From Clostridiales bacterium (lineage in GTDB: Bacteria > Bacillota > Clostridia > Tissierellales > Sedimentibacteraceae), in assembly GCA_003457065.1 (NCBI GenBank), contig DMJQ01000183.1, forward strand, positions 6,513 through 12,454: DNA of 5,942 bases, in the 5' to 3' direction. Positions 1 through 5,942 of this stretch are shown here, one piece after another (the first letter of the stretch is position 1; each line of letters begins with the position of its first letter). The translations under genes and the position numbers were made by a program. Under the pieces are notes generated by a model. The model searched no databases and had not been told where the DNA came from. It saw only the letters and a program-made list of their open reading frames with translations.

Positions 1-276
1 TACAGCAAATCCCTTGCCTGCAGAGCCTGCTCTTGCTGCCTCAACCGCCGCGTTCAATGCAAGTATGTTCGTCTGGAATGCTATATCGTCTATGACTTTA
101 ATAATTTTTCCTATCTCGCTTGATGAATTGCTTATTTCATCCATTGCCGAAAGCATGTCCCTCATTTGAACGTTGCCTATCTCAACTTCTTTTGATGCTT
201 CCATTGCTTTGCTGCCTGCATTTTCCGCATGCTCAGCGTTGTTTACAATAGTCTGATAAATTTCATTTATTTCTGC
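1..276 (-). pseudogene. Detached signalling-domain remainder of MCP-A, 3' end outside the window
   Basis: Reading on past the TAA in the same frame gives 92 open codons with no further stop or frameshift. They encode the next part of an MCP cytoplasmic domain, from Ala-Glu-Ile-Asn after the stop to the conserved hairpin tip ([20 protein letters not shown], then GKGFAV at the window edge). The stretch aligns without gaps to codons 467-558 of MCP-B (2232-2507). Hand comparison finds 27 base differences, of which only 3 change an amino acid. I see no Shine-Dalgarno before the first internal ATG codons, so independent translation is unlikely. The remaining roughly 126 codons expected from MCP-B lie beyond the left edge. 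Together with 277-1674 this is one gene carrying one nonsense codon. Confidence 0.85.
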
Positions 277-1674
277 TTACAATTCTTCTATCGCACTTGC
301 CTGTTCAGTTGTGCCTTGAGCCAGTGTCTGCGCTCCTGTTGAAACCTGCTCTGAGTTATTATTGATGGACTTTGATGATTCCTTTATTTTTCCTATCGTT
401 TCTTTCAGTGTATCTGAAACGTGCATCAATGCATTCTTTAATTTTGCAAACTCTCCGGCGTAATCATTGTTCAGTTCCATGACCAAGTTTCCGTCAGCCA
501 AGTCATCTAATACTTTTACGCTTTCATCTATGTAGACTATATATGATTTAAGACGCACGGTCAAGCTTTCGATTGATTTTGCCAGCTCGCCGATTTCGTC
601 GTTGCTGTTCACGTCAATATTTACATCCAGTTCGCCTTTCGCCAGCTTGTTGGTTATCTCTGTTACATTTTTAATTGGTTTTGTAACAACGCCTAAAATG
701 ACATACATGACAACCGACAATAAAACAATAGTCAGAATGTAAATCAGCAATATAATGACTATTAGCTCTTTGGTGTTGGAAGTAAATTCATCTTTAGGCA
801 TTGCTGATATAATCTTCCAACCTGTATCTCCTACCTCTGTGCTGTTGCCCAAAAGTTTCTCCCCATTATATGTGTATTCTACCACTTCACGGCTGCCGAT
901 TGAATCAATCAGGCTTTGGCTTACTCCTATTTCGTTAATTGATTTTAATAAATTATCGGAATCCTTATGAGCCGCAACCATGTTTTGATCGGTTATGAGT
1001 GTAAAGTACCCTCCTTCACCCATCTTATATCCGCCGACTATTTCGGACAAAGTTTTAATTGTAATGTCAATACCTGTCAGACCTTCAACCTTTCCGTTAA
1101 CAAAAACAGGTGCTGTAATTGTGATTACAATGTCTCCCGTTGCAACATCAACGTATGGCTTTGTAATGTTTACAACTCCGTCTCTTACGGTAACATAGTA
1201 TTCTCTCGTTTTCAAATCAAATGATGTATCGGATATACCGCTTAAGGTATTAACATAGTACGAAGGATCTTCTTCAGCTATGAATGCAGTCAATATTGTA
1301 TCTGTCTGTGTGTCCTGTGTATCCTTTAGTGTACTTCTCAAAAGGTTATATTCTTCGTTTGCCAAAACATCATCTCGATTTTTAACTGTGGTTAAAAACT
1401 CCTGAATGTTTTTGTCTTGTGCCATCTGCTGCACAACTGTTACATAATGTTCAAAAACAAGTTCCGCTTCTTTGCTGACACTTTGAGATGTTTCGCGCAA
1501 TATACTCTTTTCGTTTTTCGTAAAACGGGTACTTACTGTTGTCCCGATAATGATACCGTTTATTGTAAGCAACAATGTGCATCCGATAAACAGAACCAGC
1601 ATCAGCTTTCCTTTTATGCTTCTCCTTACTTTGGTTTTTTCACGGATTTTTTTCTTACCTTTTTTCTCTTTCAT
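277..1674 (-). CDS. Truncated methyl-accepting chemotaxis protein (MCP-A), sensor, HAMP and first methylation helix only
   Basis: This is the intact 5' part (465 residues) of a chemoreceptor that would bind a ligand outside the cell and control CheA. A very basic N-terminal tail (residues 1-23) is followed by TM1 (about 24-47), an extracellular dCache sensor (about 48-295), TM2 (about 303-330), HAMP (about 331-382) and a second HAMP-like linker (about 384-436). The sensor keeps R157, Y159, Y160, Y174, D176 and D203, the pattern known for amino-acid-binding dCache domains, with Tyr where Trp is usual. The ATG at 1674 has a GGAGG five bases upstream. Translation stops at TAA (277-279) inside the first methylation segment, after Ile-Glu-Glu-Leu. 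The paralogue MCP-B has Ser466 there and runs on to 684 residues. As read, the product lacks the hairpin tip that contacts CheA and CheW, so it cannot signal alone. It is either a recent pseudogene or a sequencing error. A SigD-type promoter lies just upstream. Confidence 0.85.
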   Translation of the reverse strand: MKEKKGKKKIREKTKVRRSIKGKLMLVLFIGCTLLLTINGIIIGTTVSTRFTKNEKSILRETSQSVSKEAELVFEHYVTVVQQMAQDKNIQEFLTTVKNRDDVLANEEYNLLRSTLKDTQDTQTDTILTAFIAEEDPSYYVNTLSGISDTSFDLKTREYYVTVRDGVVNITKPYVDVATGDIVITITAPVFVNGKVEGLTGIDITIKTLSEIVGGYKMGEGGYFTLITDQNMVAAHKDSDNLLKSINEIGVSQSLIDSIGSREVVEYTYNGEKLLGNSTEVGDTGWKIISAMPKDEFTSNTKELIVIILLIYILTIVLLSVVMYVILGVVTKPIKNVTEITNKLAKGELDVNIDVNSNDEIGELAKSIESLTVRLKSYIVYIDESVKVLDDLADGNLVMELNNDYAGEFAKLKNALMHVSDTLKETIGKIKESSKSINNNSEQVSTGAQTLAQGTTEQASAIEEL

Positions 1675-1678
1675 TTCT

Positions 1679-1720
1679 GCCTCCGAAAATTTTTTAATGT
1701 ACTATAATACTATCGGAGGC
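1679..1720 (-). promoter_or_regulatory. Perfect 8-base inverted repeat linking the promoter -10 region and the Shine-Dalgarno of MCP-A
   Basis: On the minus strand GCCTCCGA (1720-1713) is the exact complement of TCGGAGGC (1686-1679), with 26 AT-rich bases between them. The first arm overlaps the SigD -10 element; the second contains the GGAGG ribosome binding site. In RNA that covers both arms, the Shine-Dalgarno would be paired and closed. RNA starting at the SigD promoter would begin inside the loop and lack the first arm, leaving the site open. The repeat is seen directly; a role in silencing read-through RNA is inferred. Chance similarity between CCGATA-type and GGAGG sequences could explain part of it. 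Confidence 0.5.
1680..1684 (-). promoter_or_regulatory. Ribosome binding site of MCP-A
   Basis: GGAGG on the minus strand lies five bases before the ATG at 1672-1674 and fixes the start. It is also part of the right arm of the palindrome at 1679-1720. Confidence 0.85.
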
Positions 1721-1736
1721 ATTCACAAAAACTTTA
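1710..1736 (-). promoter_or_regulatory. SigD/sigma-28 motility promoter for MCP-A
   Basis: On the minus strand TAAAGTTT (1736-1729) is followed by an 11-base spacer and TCCGATAG (1717-1710). The sigma-28 consensus is TAAAGTTT-N11-GCCGATAA, so the -35 element matches fully and the -10 element matches six of eight bases at exact spacing. Transcription would start around 1702-1706, giving a leader of about 30 bases before the ATG at 1674. This places MCP-A under the flagellar and chemotaxis sigma factor, as is usual for MCP genes. Confidence 0.8.
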
Positions 1737-1807
1737 CTTGCAATTTATAAATATATCTTGTAGTTCAATACCGTATCGAATGACACAAACCACACTTACC
1801 AACAGTT

Positions 1808-1834
1808 TAAGCCGCCGAAGAATCCAGCGGCTCA
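1808..1834 (-). terminator. Probable intrinsic terminator after MCP-B
   Basis: Starting 17 bases past the MCP-B stop, the minus strand can fold into a stem of 12 pairs around a UUC loop: AGCCGC pairs with GCGGCU, continued inward by U-G, G-C, G-U and A-U and outward by G-U and U-A. The tail reads TTAAACTGTT, a poor U-run, so termination may be partial. Its place between the MCP-B stop and the MCP-A promoter supports the role. Confidence 0.55.
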
Positions 1835-1850
1835 TAATGAAGTATTTTAA

Positions 1851-3905
1851 TTATATATTTTTTTCCAATGAACCGATATCAAAACCGCTTACCAAATCGT
1901 TTAAAATCTGTACCTGGCCAGAAAGTTCCTCGCTGTTTGCCGCGCTTGCTTCGGCTGTTGCGGCATTTTCCTGAACAACCGATGATATTTGCTCAATTCC
2001 GCTTCTTATCTGATTTACCGAAACAGTCTGCTGTGTGGATGCTTTCACTATTTCATTTATCAGGTCATTTGTTTCACTTGTCTTGCTTACTATTCCCGCC
2101 AGTGATTTGCCTGCCTCGTCTGCCAGCAGTGTTCCCTTATTAATTGCGTTGATTGAATTTTCTATCAATACCGTTGTCTGTTTTGCTGCTTCGGCGGATT
2201 TTCCAGCCAGGTTTCTGACTTCATCTGCCACAACCGCAAAGCCCTTGCCGGCAGAGCCTGCTCTCGCTGCTTCCACCGCTGCATTCAGTGCGAGTATGTT
2301 CGTCTGGAATGCAATATCATCTATAACTTTAATAATCTTTCCTATCTCGCTTGATGAATTGCTTATTTCATCCATTGCCGAAAGCATGTCTCTCATCTGA
2401 ACGTTGCCTGTCTCAACTTCTTTTGATGCTTCCATTGCCTTGCTGCCTGCATTTTCAGCATGTTCTGCGTTGGTTGCTATGGTCTGATAGATTTCATTTA
2501 TTTCTGCCGACAGCTCTTCTATTGCACTTGCCTGCTCGGTTGTGCCCTGAGCCAGTGTCTGTGCTCCTGTGGAAACCTGTTCCACATTTAAATTTATGGA
2601 ATCTGCCGAATCTTTTATTTTTCCTATCGTTTCTTTCAGCGTATCAGAAACATGCATCAGTGCATTCTTTAATTTTGCAAATTCTCCGGCATAATCATTT
2701 TCCAGTTCCATCACCAGATTGCCTTTAGCAAGATCATTTAATACTTCCACACTTTCATTTATGTAGACTATATATGACTTCAAACGCACCGTCAGGCTTT
2801 CGATGGATTTTGCCAGCTCACCGATTTCATCATTGCTCTTCACATCAATATTTACATCCAGTTCGCCTTCCGCCAGTTTATTGGTTATTTCCGTCACTTT
2901 CTTAATCGGCTTTGTAACCACGTTCAGGATAATGAACATGACAACCGACAATACGGCAATGGTCATAATATAAATCAGCAATACAATGCCTATGAGCTCT
3001 TTAGTATTGGAAGTAAATTCATCTTCAGGCATGGCAGATATAATCTTCCAGCCCGTATTCCCTACCTCTGTACTGCTTCCTCTGAAGTTTTCATTGTTAT
3101 AGGTGTATTCAATGACTTCGCTATTGTTGCCTATGGAGCTTATCATGTTCTGGCTTATTCCGATATCATTAATTGATTTTAATAAATTATCCTTATCCTT
3201 ATGTGCCGTAACTACATTATCGCCGGTTAAAAGTGTGAAATATCCTTTTTCACCAAGTTTATATCCGCCGACAATTTCAGACAACGTATCAATTGTAATA
3301 TCAATGGCCGACACCCCTTCAATCCTGCTGTTAACATAAATAGGTGCTGTTACTGTGATAACCATCTTTCCGGTTGCGGCATCCACATATGGCTCTGTAA
3401 TACATATAGTTCCGTCTGTAAAGGTGGCATAGTATTCTCTTGTTTTTAAATCAAATGATGCGTCTGACAAGCCGCTCAAATCATCAACATAGTATGAAGG
3501 ATTGGCTTCGGCTATGTATGCAGACAGTATTACATCTTTTTGTGTTTTCTGTGTATCTATGAGAGTGCTTCTCACAATGCCGAATTTTTCATTTGACAAA
3601 ATATCATCCCGCTTGTTGACAGATGTTAAAAATTCCTGGATATTTTTATCCTGTGCCATCTGCTGTACAATTGTTATGTATCGTTCAAAAAATAATTCCG
3701 CCTCTTTGCTGACGCTCTGAGATGTTTCACGCAGTATGTTCTTTTCATTTTCCGTAAATCGGTTATTTACCGTAGTACCTATAATTATGCCGTTAATTGA
3801 AAGCAGCAGTGTACATCCTATGAACAAAACCATCATCAGTTTGCTCTTTATGCTCCTGACCTTGGTTTTTCCACCGAAATTTTTCTTACCCTTTTTCCCT
3901 TTCAT
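1851..3905 (-). CDS. Methyl-accepting chemotaxis protein (MCP-B), dCache-HAMP-signalling domain
   Basis: This is a complete 684-residue membrane chemoreceptor. A lysine-rich cytoplasmic tail (1-22) precedes TM1 (about 23-46). An extracellular dCache sensor (about 47-295), TM2 (about 303-329), HAMP (330-381), a second HAMP-like linker (about 383-435) and the cytoplasmic four-helix-bundle domain (about 440-680) follow. The hairpin tip at about 526-567 carries the invariant [20 protein letters not shown] and GFAVVADEVR motifs that bind CheA and CheW. Methylation-type segments occur near 459-468 (Glu463-Glu464) and 648-657, where one of the usual two glutamates is Ala653. R156, Y158, Y159, Y173, D175 and D202 fit the amino-acid-binding dCache motif, so an amino acid or related ligand is inferred. 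I chose the ATG at 3903-3905 because GGAGG lies five bases upstream. A possible in-frame TTG at 3915-3917 overlaps that Shine-Dalgarno and is not credible. The gene follows MCP-C by 38 bases and is probably co-transcribed with it. It is followed by a likely terminator. Confidence 0.96.
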   Translation of the reverse strand: MKGKKGKKNFGGKTKVRSIKSKLMMVLFIGCTLLLSINGIIIGTTVNNRFTENEKNILRETSQSVSKEAELFFERYITIVQQMAQDKNIQEFLTSVNKRDDILSNEKFGIVRSTLIDTQKTQKDVILSAYIAEANPSYYVDDLSGLSDASFDLKTREYYATFTDGTICITEPYVDAATGKMVITVTAPIYVNSRIEGVSAIDITIDTLSEIVGGYKLGEKGYFTLLTGDNVVTAHKDKDNLLKSINDIGISQNMISSIGNNSEVIEYTYNNENFRGSSTEVGNTGWKIISAMPEDEFTSNTKELIGIVLLIYIMTIAVLSVVMFIILNVVTKPIKKVTEITNKLAEGELDVNIDVKSNDEIGELAKSIESLTVRLKSYIVYINESVEVLNDLAKGNLVMELENDYAGEFAKLKNALMHVSDTLKETIGKIKDSADSINLNVEQVSTGAQTLAQGTTEQASAIEELSAEINEIYQTIATNAEHAENAGSKAMEASKEVETGNVQMRDMLSAMDEISNSSSEIGKIIKVIDDIAFQTNILALNAAVEAARAGSAGKGFAVVADEVRNLAGKSAEAAKQTTVLIENSINAINKGTLLADEAGKSLAGIVSKTSETNDLINEIVKASTQQTVSVNQIRSGIEQISSVVQENAATAEASAANSEELSGQVQILNDLVSGFDIGSLEKNI

Positions 3906-3909
3906 TTTT

Positions 3910-3915
3910 CCCTCC
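3910..3915 (-). promoter_or_regulatory. Ribosome binding site of MCP-B
   Basis: GGAGGG on the minus strand ends four bases before the ATG at 3903-3905, with the GGAGG core five bases away. It decides the start in favour of that ATG over the upstream TTG, whose last base overlaps this site. The resulting N-terminus (MKGKKGKK) matches that of MCP-A (MKEKKGKK). Confidence 0.85.
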
Positions 3916-3929
3916 AATTTATTAAATTG

Positions 3930-3956
3930 CTATCAGCAGAAGTTTATGCTTCGTTA
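3930..3956 (-). promoter_or_regulatory. Possible weak SigD-type promoter for MCP-B
   Basis: On the minus strand TAACGAAG (3956-3949), an 11-base spacer and GCTGATAG (3937-3930) resemble the sigma-28 consensus, with three of four core -35 bases and six of eight -10 bases. It overlaps the last codons of MCP-C. The distance to the MCP-B start is similar to that of the better promoter before MCP-A. The match is weak and may be chance; MCP-B may simply be read from the MCP-C promoter. Confidence 0.3.
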
Positions 3957-5942
3957 TAATTAATTGAACTGCTTAATTTTATGCCCGCCACTAATTCTTT
4001 TAACATCTGAGCCTGTCCGCTGAGTTCCTGGCTTGCAGCCGCACTTTCTTCAGCCGTTGCGGAATTTGTCTGCACTATTGAAGATATCTGTTCGATTCCT
4101 GCCAGGACCTGTGAAACTGCATCCGCTTGTTCTGAAGATGCTTTAGATATCTCTTCAGTCATATCGGCAGCAGCACTTGCCTTATTCACTGCCAAATCAA
4201 GTGCTTCTTCAGTTTTATTGGAAATTTTCGCTCCGCTTTCAACTGCTTTCATGGAATCCTCAATAAGCTCTGTTGTATTTTTGGCAGCTTCCGCACTTTT
4301 TGAAGCGAGATTTCTCACTTCGGCTGCCACAACCGCAAACCCCCTTCCCGCATCACCTGCTCTTGCCGCTTCTACGGCCGCATTCAGCGCAAGAATGTTT
4401 GTCTGAAATGCAATATCATCTATAACTTTTATTATTTTGGCTATTTTCCTCGAAGTATTGTTTATATTCAACATAGCTTCATTCATCTGCTTAACATAAC
4501 TATTGCCTATGGCAACCTGTTCAGATGATTCCACGGACAACTCGCTTGCTTTATTAGCGTATACCGCATTTTGATTAACCTGCTCCGATACTTCGCTAAG
4601 GGTTGCAGAAAGTTCTTCAACAGAGCTGGCCTGTTCCGTAGCACCCTGAGAAAGTGCCTGGGCTCCTGCCGCCACCTGGTCCGATCCGTCGGCTACCTGT
4701 TCTGCGCTTTCATTTACCTGCTTTACAATCCTGTTTAAATAGCTGCTTATTTTTTTCATGGACAAAACTATTGAATTAAAATCACCGTTGTATTCATTGT
4801 CTATTGTCTCAGAAAAATTCCCCTCCGCAATAGCTCCCAGATGATAGGATATATCATTGATTATGACATTTAATCCTTTCACGGTGCTGCTTAATGATTT
4901 AATTAAAAGTCCGATTTCGTCGTTTCTGCGGGTAACAGTTATTTCAGTATGCAAATCTCCTTCTGACAGTTTTTTTATTCTTTCGGCACATTCGGTTACT
5001 GGAGCAGCAATTTTACCTGATATACTTCTGCACGCAACATATGCTATACACAGCGACACGGCAGATACTGCCAAAGTGATTATTATACTGACATTTGTGC
5101 TTTTCAGATATTCCGACTCCGGAGCACTCACAAAAAATCCCCAGCCGCTGCTTCCTTCAATTGTCGAGTATGCTATAAGATTCTTCCGGCGATCCAGCTT
5201 GTAATCACTGAAATTAATTTCTCCGCTCAGCAGCTGTTTTTCTGTCTCTGCCATGGACACATTGGCACCGTTTGCTTCATATGAACTTATTACATTTTCA
5301 CCGGACAATACTCTTTCATAATCCGGATGTCCGATTGTCAGTCCTTCCTTGTTTAAAATGAATCCAAAACCATCCTTGCCTATTTTTACGGACGAAGCCA
5401 CATCCGAAAGAACTTTTCCGTCCAATACTATGACGGCAACTCCGTTGACGGAAGAACCGTAAACACCGTTCTTCCATATAGGAGCCGCAATTGAAAATGT
5501 GACCTTGTCCAGTTTCTTGTTCATAGCCGGCTCTGATATAAATGTGGTGCCGTCCATTGCCGCAGCAAAATAATCCATATCTTTTATTACATACAATTCA
5601 CCGGTTACCGGTGATTCTCCCGTGCCCATTGCGGTAACCGCGAATGCGTCGAGCAATCCGTACATTTCAACCATCTGTGACACAATCTTAGCTTTTTCCT
5701 TCTTGTTGACCTTGGAGTCGGACAGCACCGGATTTAATCCCAGATCTGCCGCCACAGCTTTATACACCTCCAGTTTGTTTGAAATGACATTCGAAGACAC
5801 CTGTGCAAGATTTACCATGGTCTGCTCAAGCGTATCAAATGTTACTTTGTAACTTTGATATGCAGACAGACCGCCTAATAAAATTACCACCGCTAAGGTT
5901 AATGAGATAAAGCTTAAAAATATCTTGGTTCTTATGCTATTT
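3944..5942 (-). CDS. Methyl-accepting chemotaxis protein (MCP-C), 5' end outside the window
   Basis: This is a third chemoreceptor, more distant from the other two. The frame is open to the right edge: codons upstream of a GTG at 5888-5890 read [17 protein letters not shown], a typical MCP N-terminus and first half of TM1. The true start is therefore beyond base 5942 and the GTG is internal. Numbering from the GTG, TM1 ends near residue 12, the dCache sensor covers about 20-262, TM2 about 265-287, HAMP about 288-340, a HAMP-like linker about 343-395 and the signalling domain about 397-640. The tip (about 488-529) has the canonical [20 protein letters not shown] and [10 protein letters not shown]. 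Two methylation segments fit the consensus well, [10 protein letters not shown] at 421-430 and [10 protein letters not shown] at 611-620. The sensor has Met105, Ala122, Asn124 and Ala152 where the amino-acid-binding motif needs Arg, Tyr, Asp and Asp, so its ligand is probably different. Signalling residues look intact, so it should be functional. The TAA stop is at 3944-3946. Confidence 0.95.
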   Translation of the reverse strand, partial: NSIRTKIFLSFISLTLAVVILLGGLSAYQSYKVTFDTLEQTMVNLAQVSSNVISNKLEVYKAVAADLGLNPVLSDSKVNKKEKAKIVSQMVEMYGLLDAFAVTAMGTGESPVTGELYVIKDMDYFAAAMDGTTFISEPAMNKKLDKVTFSIAAPIWKNGVYGSSVNGVAVIVLDGKVLSDVASSVKIGKDGFGFILNKEGLTIGHPDYERVLSGENVISSYEANGANVSMAETEKQLLSGEINFSDYKLDRRKNLIAYSTIEGSSGWGFFVSAPESEYLKSTNVSIIITLAVSAVSLCIAYVACRSISGKIAAPVTECAERIKKLSEGDLHTEITVTRRNDEIGLLIKSLSSTVKGLNVIINDISYHLGAIAEGNFSETIDNEYNGDFNSIVLSMKKISSYLNRIVKQVNESAEQVADGSDQVAAGAQALSQGATEQASSVEELSATLSEVSEQVNQNAVYANKASELSVESSEQVAIGNSYVKQMNEAMLNINNTSRKIAKIIKVIDDIAFQTNILALNAAVEAARAGDAGRGFAVVAAEVRNLASKSAEAAKNTTELIEDSMKAVESGAKISNKTEEALDLAVNKASAAADMTEEISKASSEQADAVSQVLAGIEQISSIVQTNSATAEESAAASQELSGQAQMLKELVAGIKLSSSINYNEA

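Larger units (their letters stand above)
1..3905 (-). repeat. Tandem gene duplication: 1-1674 (MCP-A) against 2232-3905 (MCP-B)
   Basis: The two 1674-base segments encode the same 558 codons in register; one extra Arg codon near residue 17 of MCP-A is balanced by a one-codon loss near residue 261. Over the last 276 bases (1-276 against 2232-2507) I count 27 differences, about 90% identity. Protein identity by hand is about 70% in the dCache sensor and about 90% from HAMP to the first methylation segment. The repeat is a duplicated receptor gene with no insertion-sequence ends visible. Confidence 0.85.

Noticed and set aside
1..276. Independent translation of the MCP-A signalling remainder
   Set aside because: The internal ATG codons (for example at 202-204) have no convincing Shine-Dalgarno before them.
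277..279. Recoding or read-through of TAA as a sense codon
   Set aside because: MCP-B and MCP-C both end in TAA at sensible places, TAA is not the selenocysteine codon, and no recoding structure is evident. A nonsense change or a sequence error is simpler.
1702..1730. Housekeeping promoter TTGTGA-16-TATAGT before MCP-A
   Set aside because: It matches only loosely and lies on top of the far better SigD match; it may contribute but cannot be supported as a separate promoter.
1737..1807. Possible small RNA or regulator site between the MCP-B terminator and the MCP-A promoter
   Set aside because: I found no stable hairpin, repeat, promoter or ribosome binding site with a reading frame in this stretch.
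3915..3917. TTG as the start of MCP-B
   Set aside because: It overlaps the GGAGG ribosome binding site of the ATG at 3903-3905 and has no Shine-Dalgarno of its own; the ATG start aligns with that of MCP-A.
3914..3928. CAATTT/AAATTG hairpin just before the MCP-B ribosome binding site
   Set aside because: Six mostly A-T pairs with a three-base loop are too weak to count as a terminator or switch in AT-rich DNA, and there is no U-run.
755..5852. Plus-strand open frames of 60-125 codons
   Set aside because: They all lie opposite well-supported MCP genes or in the short intergenic region, lack ribosome binding sites and known domains, and recur at matching places in the duplicated genes, as expected of shadow frames.
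5888..5890. GTG as the start of MCP-C
   Set aside because: The frame stays open upstream to the window edge and encodes a typical MCP N-terminus (NSIRTKIF) and the first half of TM1; starting at the GTG would cut the membrane helix in half.

Overview
The window is a chemoreceptor cluster. It holds three methyl-accepting chemotaxis protein (MCP) genes in a row, all on the minus strand, read from the right end to the left end. Moderately AT-rich sequence, strong GGAGG ribosome binding sites, the Gram-positive style of the MCP cytoplasmic domain (no C-terminal NWETF-type tether) and a near-consensus SigD/sigma-28 motility promoter point to a motile, probably anaerobic Firmicute of the Clostridia. 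That placement is inferred from family style, not from a marker gene.

Layout in transcription order. MCP-C (3944-5942) runs off the right edge; its N-terminus and promoter lie outside. After a 38-base gap without a terminator comes MCP-B (1851-3905), which is complete at 684 residues with its own ribosome binding site. A 176-base intergenic region follows. It holds a probable intrinsic terminator for MCP-B (about 1808-1834), a strong SigD-type promoter (1710-1736) and a palindrome (1679-1720) that joins the promoter -10 region to the Shine-Dalgarno of the next gene. Last is MCP-A (1-1674), a tandem paralogue of MCP-B. A single in-frame TAA at 277-279 breaks it, just before the kinase-control part of the signalling domain. 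The reading frame beyond the stop stays open and highly conserved to the left edge, which also cuts the gene.

All three share one plan: TM1, an extracellular double-Cache (dCache) sensor, TM2, HAMP, a second HAMP-like linker, then a methylation helix and hairpin that would control CheA through CheW. MCP-A and MCP-B keep the residue pattern of amino-acid-binding dCache domains (R-x-Y-Y, Y-x-D, D). MCP-C has lost it and probably senses something else. MCP-A and MCP-B match codon for codon over 558 codons but differ much more in the sensor (about 70% identity by hand count) than in the cytoplasmic part (about 90% or more).

I see no RNA gene, CRISPR array, insertion sequence or unfamiliar multi-gene system. 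The points worth a second look are the conserved but interrupted receptor, the promoter and Shine-Dalgarno palindrome in front of it, and the different ligand motifs.
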